The notes beneath the pieces are model-generated. The model did no database searches, was not told the DNA's origin, and saw nothing but the letters and a program-made list of their open reading frames with translations. This document shows positions 1 to 10,985 of a stretch of DNA of 64,000 nt, one piece after another (within the stretch, counting starts at the first letter, position 1; each line of letters begins with the position of its first letter). The position numbers and the translations under genes were made by a program. This DNA comes from Prorocentrum cordatum (Eukaryota > Sar > Dinophyceae > Prorocentrales > Prorocentraceae). The stretch spans positions 585,693-649,692 of the forward strand of contig CAUYUJ010003891.1 in the NCBI GenBank assembly GCA_963575745.1. Direction: 5' to 3'.

Positions 1-905
1 TCCTCCTCCTCCTCCTCCTCCATTTTTCCTCATAAATAACTTTTCCCTGTCGCACCCCGAAACAATGTTTTAGGGCGTGCCGAACATTTCGCCTGAGACT
101 TCCTTACCATCTATGACCCTGAAGCTCAACATTGGCAACAGTTTCACAGATGGAGGGCGGGCCGTTTTCAAAATGTGGTTCTCGCCTTAGCGCCGCGCAC
201 ATTCGCTTGAACAACTTACGAGAGCCTCACGAATTTAGGGCGGGCGGTTTTCAAAATTAGCTCTCGCCTTAGCGCCGCGCTCATTCGTTGTAAACAGTTG
301 CAAGAGTTTCACGGATTGAAGGCGGTTGATTGTCAACATGAGGTTCTCGCCTTAGCGCCGCGCACATTCGTTGAAAGGTGCGACCATTTCACGGATTGAG
401 GGCGGGTGGTTTGCAACATATGGCTATCGCCTTAGCGCCGCGCACATTCGTTGTAAACACTTGCAAGAGTTTCACGGATTGCGGGCGGGTGGATTTCAAA
501 ATGTAGCTCTCGCCTTAGCGCCGCGCACATTCGTCTTAAAAGTTGCAAGAAAATAACGGATTCCCATGGTCAGCGTACCTGGTGTCTTGGAGAGATTCAT
601 GGTCATAAGGGTGCAAGTGGTACGCTGATTCGCGGAGTTGAAGTTACAGGCATGGCGTTTTGGCACGACTCAGGATCGTCAGGACGCAAAAATCAAGCGG
701 ATCCGTGGCGTTGGAGTCCCGAGAATAATGTCTTGGCATGCGTCAGGGTCTCCAAACGGTTAACGTCCAACGAGGCAGTTCCCTCAGTGGAAATGAACCC
801 TTGTAGAGGCCTATTATAAAGGAGCTTGGAGGGAGGGTTTATGCCAACATCGTTGCTGACCCTTGGGTTTACACTGGTCCTCTTCCTCCTCCTCCTCCTC
901 CTCCT
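1..905 (+). repeat. Dispersed TCC-bounded repeat family, copy 1
   Basis: The copy starts right after a (TCC)n run and ends in another at about 885-903. The 5' part has the phrase ccctgtcgcaccccg, the middle has five 82-bp units, and the 3' part includes gattcgcgg, ggatccgtggcgttgg and ggtttacactggtcctc. The same order returns at 38,405-39,290 (+), inverted at 8,917-9,232, and as a 5' fragment at 35,516-35,695. No long protein is shared between copies, so I read it as a noncoding dispersed element whose ends sit in microsatellites. Confidence 0.75.
150..555 (+). repeat. 82-bp tandem units within the dispersed family
   Basis: Five units, each centred on cgccttagcgccgcgc, begin near 183, 266, 348, 428 and 509, a spacing of 80-83 bp. 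Each also has a gcgggcggttttcaaaat-like segment and a tttcacggatt segment. The array at 38,565-38,940 also has five units, so the unit number is conserved between the two long copies. Confidence 0.8.
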
Positions 906-1989
906 GGTCGGAATCGGAAACGGAAGCACTGGGAAGGGACAGCAGAGCAGCAGGAGAGGAGGAGGGGCATTAAGGGTCGAAGCACCAGACTTCGCCCTCG
1001 TCCTCCGACGCAGGGCAGCTGAGGTCAGCGTCCTGAAAACAAGATTCGGCGAACACCTCAAGGAGTACGGCCATCTCCACGGTCGGTCGCATCCTCACTA
1101 CCAAATCCTTTCTCCCACAAGCAAGTTACCTCAATTTACGACGGCCACAGCACGGCGTGATCTGACACGCTGCGTGTCTCCTCGAACAACGTCTTGAAAA
1201 GGTTCCAAGGCTCAGCGGAGAGATGCACGTGGGAGCAGCAAACTCATGCACAAAATGTGTGTCACAGATCGCAGCAATCAGGTCAAGTACCGCGGCCATC
1301 CGCCAAACACTATGATCCTCACGCACCATCCCTCTCTTCTCGGTCGAGAAGTCCCGACGGCCCCAGGGAACTCAACCGAGCGGACAGGCCGTGCGAGACC
1401 CGAGGCAACCAGTCCAGGAGCAGACGGATCGGCCCAGGCGACTCCCCCCGCAACCCAAATGAGAGCCACGGCACCCGACCTCGCAAGGGGAACCAAGGTC
1501 CCGCAGCCTCTGAAAACTAGCTCCTCCTCCTCCTCCTCCTCCTCCTCCTCCTCCTGTCGTGTCGGCGTGCCATCCTTGGGGGCCGGACTCGGGGGGCGGC
1601 TCCCGGTGGGCCGTCTCTCTCGTGGGGCCCACTCCCTGGGAGGCGGCCGCCCAGGCGAAGCGCCCGCGGCGCGGCAACGCGCGGGGGGAGGTCCTCCTCC
1701 GCCTTCTCCCGCTGCAGCTTGGCCTGCTTCATCTCCATCTGCTGCACGTAACTCGCGCGGAGGCGAGGAGGACTCTGAGACCTGGAAATCCGCGCCGACA
1801 CCAACACGGGGGGGTGCATCAACCGGGGGAAGAGGATCCTGGATTTGGGTGGTGATCATCTCTCGGCCACCAGAGAAGCCCGAATCTGACCAATATTACC
1901 GGGATCAAGATCATCTCTCTCTCTGTGGAAGAGGCATCCACCAGTGCTGGTGGTGGTACGAGTCGGTATGAGAGTGCGCGCCCACAGAG
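906..1989. other. No supported gene; one TCC microsatellite
   Basis: A pure TCC run lies at about 1,521-1,554. Several frames stay open here, but their products are Ser-, Pro- or Arg-rich low complexity without a recognisable domain. Confidence 0.5.
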
Positions 1990-2387
1990 CCGGAGCAAAG
2001 GGGGGGGTCCCCTATTAGCTACCCCCCCTCCATTCCACCTCCCCTGCTGGAACTTCCCCCCCTCCCCCCCTTTTTCGCCTCCCCCCTGGCGCTACCCCCC
2101 CCATCCCCCCCTTTCGCCACTCCGAAACTCCCCCCCCTCCACCCCTTTCCAAAGGGAAGGTGGACTTAGCTACCCCCCCCCCCCCCTTGACCCCCCTCTG
2201 CCGGAAGCTGCCCCCTCCCGGCTTTGGCTCTTAAGGGCTTAGCAGCCCCCCCCCCCTCCCTTACGAAAGGAGAGGGAAGCTTAGCTACCCCCCCCCCCTC
2301 CTTCGACCCCCCTCTGCGGGAAGCCCCCCCCCCCTTCCCTCCATTTTTCTCCCCCCTTGCCAGAAGCTCCCATCCCCTCCCCCCCCT
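1990..2387 (+). repeat. C-rich minisatellite, left array
   Basis: Poly-C runs of 6-12 bases alternate with short connectors such as ttagcta, ctctgc and ggaagc. The same connectors appear in the opposite orientation (gatagctt, ggaagg) at 5,860-6,200, on the other side of the 3-kb satellite. Confidence 0.6.
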
Positions 2388-2392
2388 TTCCA

Positions 2393-2546
2393 TAAGGAGC
2401 CCACAAAGGACGTACGCGCCCAGCTATGTACATGAACATGGCCTCTCGATCCGCGAGACCGGCCGCGTTATACGAACATTTGCGCAATGCGTACTCTCGA
2501 AACCAACGTGGATTCATGTACGTGTACGTCCTTCTGTCGCTCCTGA
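2393..2546 (+). mobile_element. 154-bp TIR element (MITE-1), copy A
   Basis: It starts TAAGGAGC and ends GCTCCTGA, which reads TCAGGAGC on the other strand. The inverted match continues imperfectly inward to AAGGACGTAC near both ends. It is flanked by a perfect 5-bp duplication, TTCCA, at 2,388-2,392 and 2,547-2,551. The copy at 52,846-52,999 is the same length with its own 5-bp duplication. It encodes nothing and is probably a non-autonomous DNA transposon. Confidence 0.85.
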
Positions 2547-2710
2547 TTCCAAAAGGGGAGGGGCGGCTTAGCTAACACCCCCCTCCCTTGAACTCCCCCT
2601 GCCGGACGATCCTCCCCCATCGCCGTCGTCGTTGCCCTCGCCATCGCTCGACGTCTTCGTACGACGCCGTCGTCGTCCTCGTCGTCGCCGTCGCCGCCGT
2701 CGCCGTCATT

Positions 2711-2777
2711 GTCGCCGTCTTCGTATGACCGCGTCGTGGTCGTCACGAGGAGGACGAGGTCATACGAAGACGACGAC
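2711..2777. repeat. Inverted repeat at the satellite edge
   Basis: Arms at 2,711-2,730 and 2,758-2,777 match over 20 bp with one mismatch (core cgtcttcgtatgacc), separated by 27 bases. They sit in CGT/CGA-rich trinucleotide DNA directly before the minisatellite. Confidence 0.7.
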
Positions 2778-2799
2778 GGACGACAGACGACGCACGACC

Positions 2800-5700
2800 G
2801 ACGACCGTCCACGACGACGACCCAGGGTGAGAGAAAACGAGACCACGACCCAGGAGCTGAGAAAACGAGGAAACGAAGCAGGGTCCGAGAAAACAGGACC
2901 AAGGCCCAGGGGCCGAGAAAACAAGAAAACGCACCAGGGTCCGCAAAAACGAACCAGGGTCCGAGAAAACGAGACCACGACCCAGGGGCAGAGAAGACGC
3001 GAGAAAAAACCAGGGTCCGAGAAAACGAGAACACGACGCAGGGGCCGAGAAAACAAGACAACGAGAAAACAAACCAGTGCCCGAGAAAACGAAACCACGA
3101 CCCAGGGGCCGAGAGAACGAGAAAACGATAAAAGCTAACCAGGGCCCGAGAAAGCGAGAACACGGCCCAAGGGCCGGGAAAACGAGAAAACGAGCCAGGG
3201 CCAAAGAAAACGAAATAAAAACCCAGAAGTCGAGAAAACGCGAAAACGAGACAATGAACCAGGGCCCGAGAAAACGAGATAACGACCCAGGGGCGGAGAA
3301 CACGAGAAATCGAGAAAACCAACCAAGGTCCGAGCAAACGAGACCACCACCCAGGCCGAGAAAACGCGAATATCGGTCCGAGAAGACGAGACCACGACCC
3401 ATGGGCAGAGAACATGGAAAAACGAACAAGGGTCCGAGAACACGACACTACGACCCAGGGGCAGAGAACACGAGAAAACAAACCAGGGCCAGAGAAAACG
3501 AGACCACGACCCAGGGGCAGAGAAACCGAGAAGGCTAACCAGCGTCCGAGAAAACAAAACCACTACCCTGGGGCAGAGAAACCGAGAAAACGATAAAGCT
3601 AACCATGGTCCGAGAAAGCCAAACCACGACCCAGGGGCAGAGAAAACGAGACCACGACACAGGGGCCGAGAAAACGAAATGGGGTCCGAGAAAACGAGAC
3701 CACGACCAAGGGGCAGAGAAAATCGAAAACGAGAAAATCAACCAGGGTCTGAGAAAACTGGACCACGACCCAGGGGCCGAGAAAACAAGAAAACGAGAAA
3801 ACAAACCAGGGTCAGAGAAAACGACACCACCACTCAGGGGACGATAAAACAAAAAACGAGAAAATCAACCAGGGTCAGAGAAAACGAGACCACGACACAG
3901 GGGCCGAGAAAACGATAAAACAAGACAACAAATCGGGGCCCGAGAAAGCGAGACAAAAACCCTGGGGCCAAGAACACGAAAAAAGGAACCAGGGCCCGAG
4001 AAACCGAAACCACGACCAAGGGGCCGAGATCACCAGAAAACGTGAAACGAACCAGGGTCCGAGAAAACGAAACTACGACCCACGTGCCGAGAAAACGAGA
4101 AAACGAAAAACCAAACCAGCGTCAGAGAAAACGGGACCACGACCCAGGGGCAGAGAAAACGAGAAAACGACCCACAATCAAAGAAAACAAAACCACAATA
4201 CAAGGACCGAGAAACGGAGAACGAGAGAAACCGAACCAAGGTCCGAGAAAACGGGACCACGATCCAGGGGCCGAGAAACCAAAAAGCGAACCAAGGTCAG
4301 AGAAAACGAGACCACGACCCAAGGACCGAGACCACGAGAAAACGAGAAAACGAACCAGAGTCCAGAGAAAAATGAGAACACGACCCAGAGGCAGAGAAAA
4401 CAAGAACACGCGAAACTAAACCAGGGTCAGAGAAAACTGGACCACGACCCAGGGTCCGAGAAAGCAAGAAAACTAACCAGGGTCCGAAACAACAATACCA
4501 CGACCCAAGGAACGATACAACAAGAAAACAAGATAACGAATCAAAACCCGAGCAAACGAGACCACGACCCAAGGGCACATCAAACACGAAAACGAATCAG
4601 GGTCAGAGAAAACACGACCACAACCCAGGGGCCGAGAGAACGAGAAAACGATAAAAGCTAACCATGGCCCGAGAAAGCGAGAACACGGCCCAAGGGCCGA
4701 GAAAACACGAAAACGAACCAAGGCCCAAGAAAACAACATAAAAACCCAGAAGCCGAGAAAACGCGAAAACGAGACAATGAACCAGGGCCCGAGAAAACGA
4801 GATAACGACCCAGGGGCGGAGAACACGAGAAATCGAGAAAACTAACCAGGTCCGAGCAAACGAGACCACGACCCAGGCCGAGAAAACTCGAATATCGGTC
4901 CGAGAAGACGAGACCACGAACCATGGGCAGAGAACATGAAACAACGAACAAGGGTCCGAGAACACGACACTACGACCCAGGCGTAGAGAACACGAGAAAA
5001 CAAACCAGGGCCAGAGAAAACGAGACCACGACCCAGGGGCAGAGAAAACAAGAAAACGAAACAGGGTCCGAAAAAACAATACCACGACCCTAGGAACGAT
5101 ACAACAAGAAAACAAGAAAACGAATCAAAACCCGAGTAAACGAGACCACGACCCAAGGGCACAGAAAACGCGAGAACGAATCAGGGTCAGCGAAAACACG
5201 ACCACGACCCAGGGGCCGAGAAAGCGAGAACACGGCCCAAGGGCCGAGAAAACAAGAAAACGAACCAGGGTCTGAGAAAACGAGACCACGACCCAGGGGC
5301 CGAGACAACGAGAAAACGAGAAAACAAACCAGCGTCCGACGAAACCACGACCCAAGGGCCGAGATCACCAGATAACGCTTGATTCGAGAAAACGAGACCA
5401 CGACCCAGTAGCTGAGAAAACGAGGAAACGAGAAAGCGAATCAGGGTCAAAGAAAACGAGACTACCACCCAGGAGCCGAGACAACCACAAAACGAGAATA
5501 CTAAGCAGCGTCCGAGAAAACAAGACTACGACCCAGGGGCCGAGAAAACGAGAAAACAAAGCAAAGTCTGAGAAAACGAAACCACGGCCCAAGGGCCGAG
5601 AAAACGAGAAAACGAGAACACGAATCAGGGTCAGAGAAAACGAGACCGCGACCCAGGGGCCGAAAACACGAGAAAATAGGAAAACGAACCAGGGCCGAGA

Positions 5701-5800
5701 AAACGAGAAAACGATGAAAGGAATCAGGGCCCGAGAAAACGAGACTACGCCCCAGGGGCCGAGAAAACAAGAAAACAAGAAAACTAACCAAGGGTCGACG
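2800..5800 (+). repeat. 3-kb minisatellite with ~28-bp half-units
   Basis: Half-units such as gagaccacgacccagggg and gagaaaacgaaccagggtcc alternate, giving ~55-bp pairs. Both strands are open over long stretches because the array is low in stop codons; the minus frames give Phe/Ser/Gly-rich peptide and the plus frames Arg/Glu/Thr-rich peptide. These frames look like by-products of the repeat. Segment 3,100-3,525 recurs at 4,622-5,047 with an exact offset of 1,522 bp, so there is higher-order duplication. Confidence 0.85.
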
Positions 5801-5859
5801 TTATTCTCCAATGCGTTCTCTAGCGCTGCGGTGCGCACCTGTCTGCAGGGATTCAGCCA

Positions 5860-6200
5860 TTTCGCCAGAACCCCGGAAGGGAGGACGGGGGATAGTTTCG
5901 GAAGGCCCCCCCCTTTGCAGAGGAGGGCGGAGGGGGATAGCTTGAAGCCGCCCCCTCCCTGTGTCCAGACCAAAAAAAAGGGGGGGGTAACTTCCGAAGA
6001 CCCCCCCTTTGAAAGGGATGCCCGGGCTCACCTTCTGTTTGGAAAAGGGAGGGAGGGAGGGGGATAGCTTCGAAGCCCCCCCCCCTTTAGCCAGGGCCCC
6101 CCTAGCGTAGAAACCCTTACAGAAGGGAGGGAGGTGTGGGGTAGCTTCGGAAACTCCCCCCCCTTTTTTTGGGGGGGGGTAGCTTGAAGCTGGGGCCCCC
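5860..6200 (-). repeat. C/G-rich minisatellite, right array
   Basis: Motifs like gggggatagcttcgaagcc separate poly-G and poly-C runs. It resembles the array at 1,990-2,387 in reverse orientation, so the satellite lies between two related arrays. Confidence 0.55.
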
Positions 6201-6789
6201 CTTTCCTTATTCCCGGCGCTGCGGGCGCGCTCTTTCGGTGGTATCAACTTCTAGGCCTCCCAAAGGCAGGGCAAGGGGGAAAGCGAGAGAGGAGAGGGAC
6301 TGTGAACGGAAAGGCGAGAGGGAGGCACGGCAGGTGAAGCGGAAGGGACGGAGGAGTGGATGGATCGCTCGTCGCGCGATCGGGCAGGCGATGCGCAGAA
6401 AGCCGCAACACTCCTCGCCGTGCTCTTCCGTCTCCTCCTGCTTGTCATTCTCCCCCCGCCGCGGCCGGGCCCTGTGCAGCCGAAGTCGTACCAATGAGAA
6501 GGCCAGAGGAGGCAACGAGCAGGTCCGGAGCTCTCTCTGGACCGAAAGTGCCCTCACTGTTTCAGAGCGCTGAGGGCACAAGGCGAGCCCAGTAACCCGA
6601 GGGATGCAAAAACGCCCCTACCCTGGGTTACAAATCCGCGGTCTGTGAACCTCCTGGGATCTCCCAAAAGGCCAGAGAGCAGCCAGGACGCTGCGCGACA
6701 CGCGCGATGTGCAGGGTCCACCTTGTCAGCCCACAGGAGGTTCAGCGCACAGCGCCTCGTAAACCAGGGTCGGGGCGTTTTTTACGCCC
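6201..6789. other. No supported gene
   Basis: Overlapping frames on both strands give Arg/Ser-rich products with no domain. I see no repeat beyond short purine-rich patches. Confidence 0.4.
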
Positions 6790-6794
6790 TTGAG

Positions 6795-6944
6795 CAAGGG
6801 CTCCCAACTTCGCGCTTCGCGCTGCGCGAAGTGCGAATAACTTCGCGCTCTCGCGCCGCCTCCCAGGGGAGAAGAGGAGGGTGAGGAGGAGTCGGAGCCG
6901 AACCGCGAAGCGCGAATAACTTCGCGCCCTTGAGGGCGCCCTTG
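6795..6944 (+). mobile_element. 150-bp TIR element (MITE-2), copy A
   Basis: The ends are CAAGGGCTCCC and GGGCGCCCTTG, an 11-bp terminal inverted repeat with one mismatch. Perfect TTGAG duplications flank it at 6,790-6,794 and 6,945-6,949. The interior contains repeated aacttcgcgc / gcgcgaataacttcgcgc blocks. A second copy is at 59,699-59,862. Confidence 0.85.
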
Positions 6945-6949
6945 TTGAG

Positions 6950-8075
6950 TAACACCCCCTCGTCCAAGCCATGCAGTCGAAGGCGCCTTTCAGGAATGTC
7001 GCAACCGAAGGCGAGGGAGAGAAGGCCGAGGCCGACGCTCCACACCTCAAGAAGGCTCCTTCAGGCAGCAAATCATCGAACGCGGCGAACTCGGCTCGTT
7101 GCAGGAGGGCACCACAGACAAGGAGGGAGCAGAAATCCTGCGAAAACGCACGACTTGAGACAAATCACGTGTGCAACGAAGAGAAGCGGATCGCACGCGA
7201 GATGGCATAGCGATGTTGAGGCCCAGTAAAGCGACCGGCGTGCTGACCCCCCCCCCTTCGCGACAGGAGGTGCGTCGCGCATTCGTCGCCCGTGCGCCGC
7301 CCGTGCGTCGGCCGCCGAAATGGCCAGCCGTCCTCTCGAACGTGCACGTCGCCCTTATGCAGCGGCTTGCGCGGGCCGCCAGCCTGGCACGCCACATTGG
7401 AGACGAGGGCGCGCCCACGCGCGGCCTGACGCGGGCGGCTTACGCGCCAGTCGGCGAAGATGACGCCGTTTCTCTGCGTCGCTCACATCAGGCCATGATT
7501 CGGGCCTCGAGCGGCCGTTCAAAACGATTCTGACCTCCCTGAACACTCTCGACCAGGCGCAACTGCGGGAAAGCATCCCGAGGCGAGAAAACCTTCGGGA
7601 ACCACTGGAAAACCTCCAGAACCCGACGAGTGACCAACGAGAAACTCCATGGAGGAATCTACGAGGACTCTGGCCTCGTTTGGGGCGGCCCGACTGGAGG
7701 AGAGGAACGACGGCGGCCCACGCACCCCTCTCCACACAACCATCTGACTGGCACCCCCGAGCCCAGCGGTGTTGGCCCCGCCGGGAGGGCCAGGGAAACG
7801 GCCGACCAGAAGCGTCCCAAGCCCCCCTCGATCGCCGATCCCCCCTCGATCCCCGATCCACCCCCCGATCGCCGATCCAACCCACGATCCCCCACTCCCA
7901 CTCCCCCCCTCAATCACCCCCTTCGATCACCGATCCCCCGCCGATCCTCGACCATCCAGGATCAGCCGGCATCGAATCGGGAAGCCATCTCGGATCGGAT
8001 GGTTCGAGGCGCGGAACCATCAGAAGCCTCTCCCCTGCCTGTGGAGTGGCTGTTCGCTCCAGATCTTTTTTGTGA
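6950..8075. other. No supported gene
   Basis: Long overlapping frames occur on both strands, but the peptides are Gly-, Arg- or Pro-rich and carry no motif I recognise. A run of ccccgatc-type repeats lies at about 7,830-7,960. Confidence 0.4.
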
Positions 8076-8076
8076 C

Positions 8077-8132
8077 CTCCTCCTCCTCCTCCTTTTCCTC
8101 CTCCTCCTCCTCCTCCTCCTTTTCCTCCTCCT
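8077..8132 (+). repeat. TCC microsatellite
   Basis: (TCC)n with two short cttttcctcc interruptions. Confidence 0.9.
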
Positions 8133-8549
8133 GTGACAGTCCTGGACACTTGTTGGGTGGCCCTGGGGCCCGACAGCTGGCCCGAGACTTCCAAGCGGAG
8201 AGAAAGACGCTCGACTGACACTGCAGTCGGGGCCTTGACCCAAGGAACCCTGAATAAGGAACGAGGCCCCCTTCATCCACAAGTTGAACTTCGATTTCCC
8301 ATCGAGAACCAAAGGAAAACCCAAGGCAGACCGTGAAGCAATCAAGGAACACGGAGCCCCTCCCCAACGAAGAGGGTTCCTTCTCCAGGGCCCCGACTGT
8401 GCCACGCCGGCGGAGATCTGGGACCAACCTCTTCCAGCCCAGGGAGGGGGAAGGGGTCGAGGGCGCTGCTGCGCCGGCGCGGTGGCAAGGCCTGCCGCAG
8501 ACAGCGGGGCACCAGAGCCGGCTCGGCTCGACCAGATTGAATTGGACCC

Positions 8550-8657
8550 CGCCTCCTCCTCCTCCTCCTCCTCCTGCTCCTCCTCCTCCTCCTCCTGCTC
8601 CTCCTCCTCCTCCTCCTCCTCCTCCTCCTCCTGCTCCTCCTCCTCCTCCTCCTCGTC
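8550..8657 (+). repeat. TCC/TGC microsatellite
   Basis: About 35 trinucleotides of TCC with occasional TGC. Proline- or serine-rich frames across it are repeat artefacts. Confidence 0.9.
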
Positions 8658-8774
8658 CAGGCCCAGGACTGGTGGGCGGGCGGGCGCACGCGTGGTGCAT
8701 CTCCTGCCGGGCCTGGGCGCCCCTGAGCTTCTGCGCCTCCTCGCGGCGCAACGCAGCGGCCTCGGCGCGCGGCG

Positions 8775-8925
8775 GGAGGGAGGAGGAGGAGGAGGAGGAG
8801 GGGGGGAGGGAGGAGGAGGAGGAGGAGGGAGGGAGGAGGAGGAGGAGGAGGGGGGGAGGGAGGAGGAGGAGGAGGGAGGGAGGAGGACGATGAAAAGGAG
8901 GAGGACGAGGAGGAGGAGGTCGGCC
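8775..8925 (+). repeat. GGA microsatellite, tail side of inverted family copy
   Basis: (GGA)n broken by ggggggaggg. It abuts the 3' end of the inverted dispersed-family copy at 8,917-9,232, matching the TCC tail seen after the plus-strand copies. Confidence 0.85.
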
Positions 8926-9232
8926 ACTGCAAACCCCAGGCGCATCAACGACGTCGCAATACACCCTCACTCCGAATTTCCTCGTTATGGGCCTTCACGA
9001 TCAATTTATTTCCGCTTCGGGAAGTGAGCCATCAGAAGAACACATTATGAGAACCCTCAATCGAGCCAAACCACTATTCCTTGAACTTCTACGCAGCGGA
9101 TCAATGCGAGCCCTGACAATTTTAATTCGTGCCAGAACACCGTCCCTAGGAATTCGACCATACGAAGCCTTGAACATTTCACAACATGTTAAGACGAAAG
9201 TGCGCGGCGCTAACACAAGAACCACAGGAGGC
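8917..9232 (-). repeat. Dispersed TCC-bounded family, inverted copy 3
   Basis: The reverse strand reads tagcgccgcgcactttcgtc, then a diverged middle, then gatgcgcctggggtttgcag followed by the TCC tail. These match, in order, the last 82-bp unit, the unique part and the 3' end of copy 1. Only the 3' third is present. Confidence 0.65.
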
Positions 9233-9235
9233 CAC

Positions 9236-9600
9236 AAACCGTGCGAGGGGTGCGCCAAAATGGGGCAGCGCCGCCATGTGGACCCTGCCACTTGGGCCTT
9301 CGGTGGAACTCCCTTTGGGGCCACGAACCGTGTGAGGGGTGCGCCAACATGGGGCGGCGCCGCCATGTGGCCCCTGCCACTGGAGTCTTCGGTGAAGCCT
9401 TATGAGGCCACAAACCGTGCGAGAGGTGCGCCAAAATGGGGCAGCGGCGCCATCTGCAACTTAGGCTTTCGGTGGAGCTCCCTAGGGGGCTACAAATCGT
9501 GCGAGGGGTGCGCCAAAATGGGGCGGCGCCGCCATGTGGACCCTGCCGCAGGGGCCTTCGGTGGAGCTCCCTACGGGGCTACGAAGCGTTGCACTGGGTG
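9236..9600 (+). repeat. ~88-bp tandem repeat
   Basis: The phrase gtgcgaggggtgcgcc starts near 9,241, 9,330, 9,418, 9,499 and (diverged) 9,588. Each unit also has a caaaatggggc segment and a gccttcggtgga segment. An open plus frame through it gives repeated CEGCAKMG-like peptide, which I attribute to the repeat. Confidence 0.8.
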
Positions 9601-10623
9601 CGCAGAAACACAAACATGCGGAGGGCAGAGCTAATACCGAGCGCGTGGGGTGTGTGTGCCGCCGCCGGTGGGGGCATGGGCTGGGGGCAGCTCCTCGCAC
9701 GGGTCCTCTCAGGGCACCCCGTGCGCATCATTCCCTGCAGTCGTGCTCCTCTGGGGGCTGGTGGCGGCGCCGCTGTGCCCGCTGGGGGGGATCGGGCCGC
9801 TGAGCCCAGCTGTATGGCAGGGGGCCCCGTCAACTGGGTTCCCCGAGCTGGCGCTGGTGCCTTGTAGAAGTTCGTCGATACCAGGTCCCTGGGACTGTGC
9901 GGAAACCCCCCGGCTGTGCACATTCCCAGAGAAAGAGAGAGAGAGAGAGAGAGAGGCTGGTGCCCCAGACTGGAACTTCCCCCGCACCCCGCACACCCGT
10001 CTGGGTCCCCACTAGGGGGAGTTCTCGTCCAGGGAGACCCCCTCGGGGTCCATGGCTAGGCCAGGTCCCGGCGCCGAGGGGGGGCGGGGCGCCGCGGGGC
10101 CCGGTGGGGGGCCGCAGGCGCGGGGCCGGAGCCCCTTGCGTTGGGTGCCCCCATGAGTGCGGGAGACTCCCGGAGGGGGGCCCGCTCACGCCTTAAGTCA
10201 AGACTACGGAACATTGCACACGAAAGCACGGCTCACACTGTCAAAGACGCCCGCGGAGGGGGTTCGGACAGCAAACACATGAAGAGGTATATGAACGGGG
10301 GCACAGCAGACACGAACCACATGAACGGAGAGGAATTTTGCAACAACCATCTGGAGGTTGTCACCAAAACAACCTGAGATCCGACTTCGCGGATAAAATG
10401 CAACGCCTCGTACCTAATATTTCTGCTGTATGTCTGAAGCCAAATCGATCCGAGCGAACCACTCAGCCCAGAAATTGGCCGCAGACCGCCCAAACTGAAC
10501 AAAATAGCGGCGCTCAGATCTCAGGGAGGGAATGACAAGGATCTCCGTCGGTTGGGGCTTATCACACGACTTTGACTGAAGCCGGAGGTCCCTAAGACGG
10601 ACCAAGCGGGTCCCACGAGCGTT
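9601..10623. other. No supported gene; one GA microsatellite
   Basis: An AG run of about 25 bases lies at 9,930-9,955. The 3' part (10,190-10,620) is less GC-rich and directly flanks the LTR element. No domain was seen in any frame. Confidence 0.4.
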
Positions 10624-10628
10624 CCAAG

Positions 10629-10888
10629 AGTTTGAAGGGGGCTGGGAGGCCCAGCCAGCAGCTCCGCCTTAGGCGAAGCCAAGTTCCCGCTCTGTTATAC
10701 CGTAGCAACGATAATCCAAAAAGGAAAGGCTGTGCCATCTTCAACAATAGGAAGATCCTTTTGGTCTCGATCGCGATTGTGCGCCTCGCGGCGAGGCACA
10801 GTCATATTTGGGCGGCCGGCCGCTTGAGCCGACGCGGCCGCGGGCGCACGCTCACTTCCTCTCCTTACGTCCCTCAGCTCGCTTTAGT
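10629..10888 (-). repeat. 3' LTR of the copia-order element
   Basis: It aligns along its length with 33,760-34,020. The best-conserved block includes gtcatatttgggcggccggc and gtccctcagctcgctttag. It carries a gcctcgcggcgaggc hairpin. The inner edge is less certain by about two bases because agt at the other LTR end is t here. Confidence 0.85.
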
Positions 10889-10985
10889 CGGGGGGGGGAT
10901 GGTACAGCTCTGTACTTGAAGTACTCCTCAGGCGGCGTCAGAACTGGATGTCTGGCCGGCCCGATATGGAGTATGTCTCTTCAGG

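Noticed and set aside
2800-5800. Long Phe/Ser/Gly-rich and Arg/Glu/Thr-rich open frames
   Set aside because: They exist in several frames and on both strands because the minisatellite unit has few stops; the peptides are just the repeat translated.
9236-9600. Cys-containing repeat protein (CEGCAKMG)
   Set aside because: It follows the 88-bp DNA repeat and shifts register between units; no stable zinc-binding spacing.
10887-10905. Polypurine tract beside the 3' LTR
   Set aside because: The G run is on the plus strand, so the coding strand has poly-C; a polypurine tract should be purine-rich on the coding strand.
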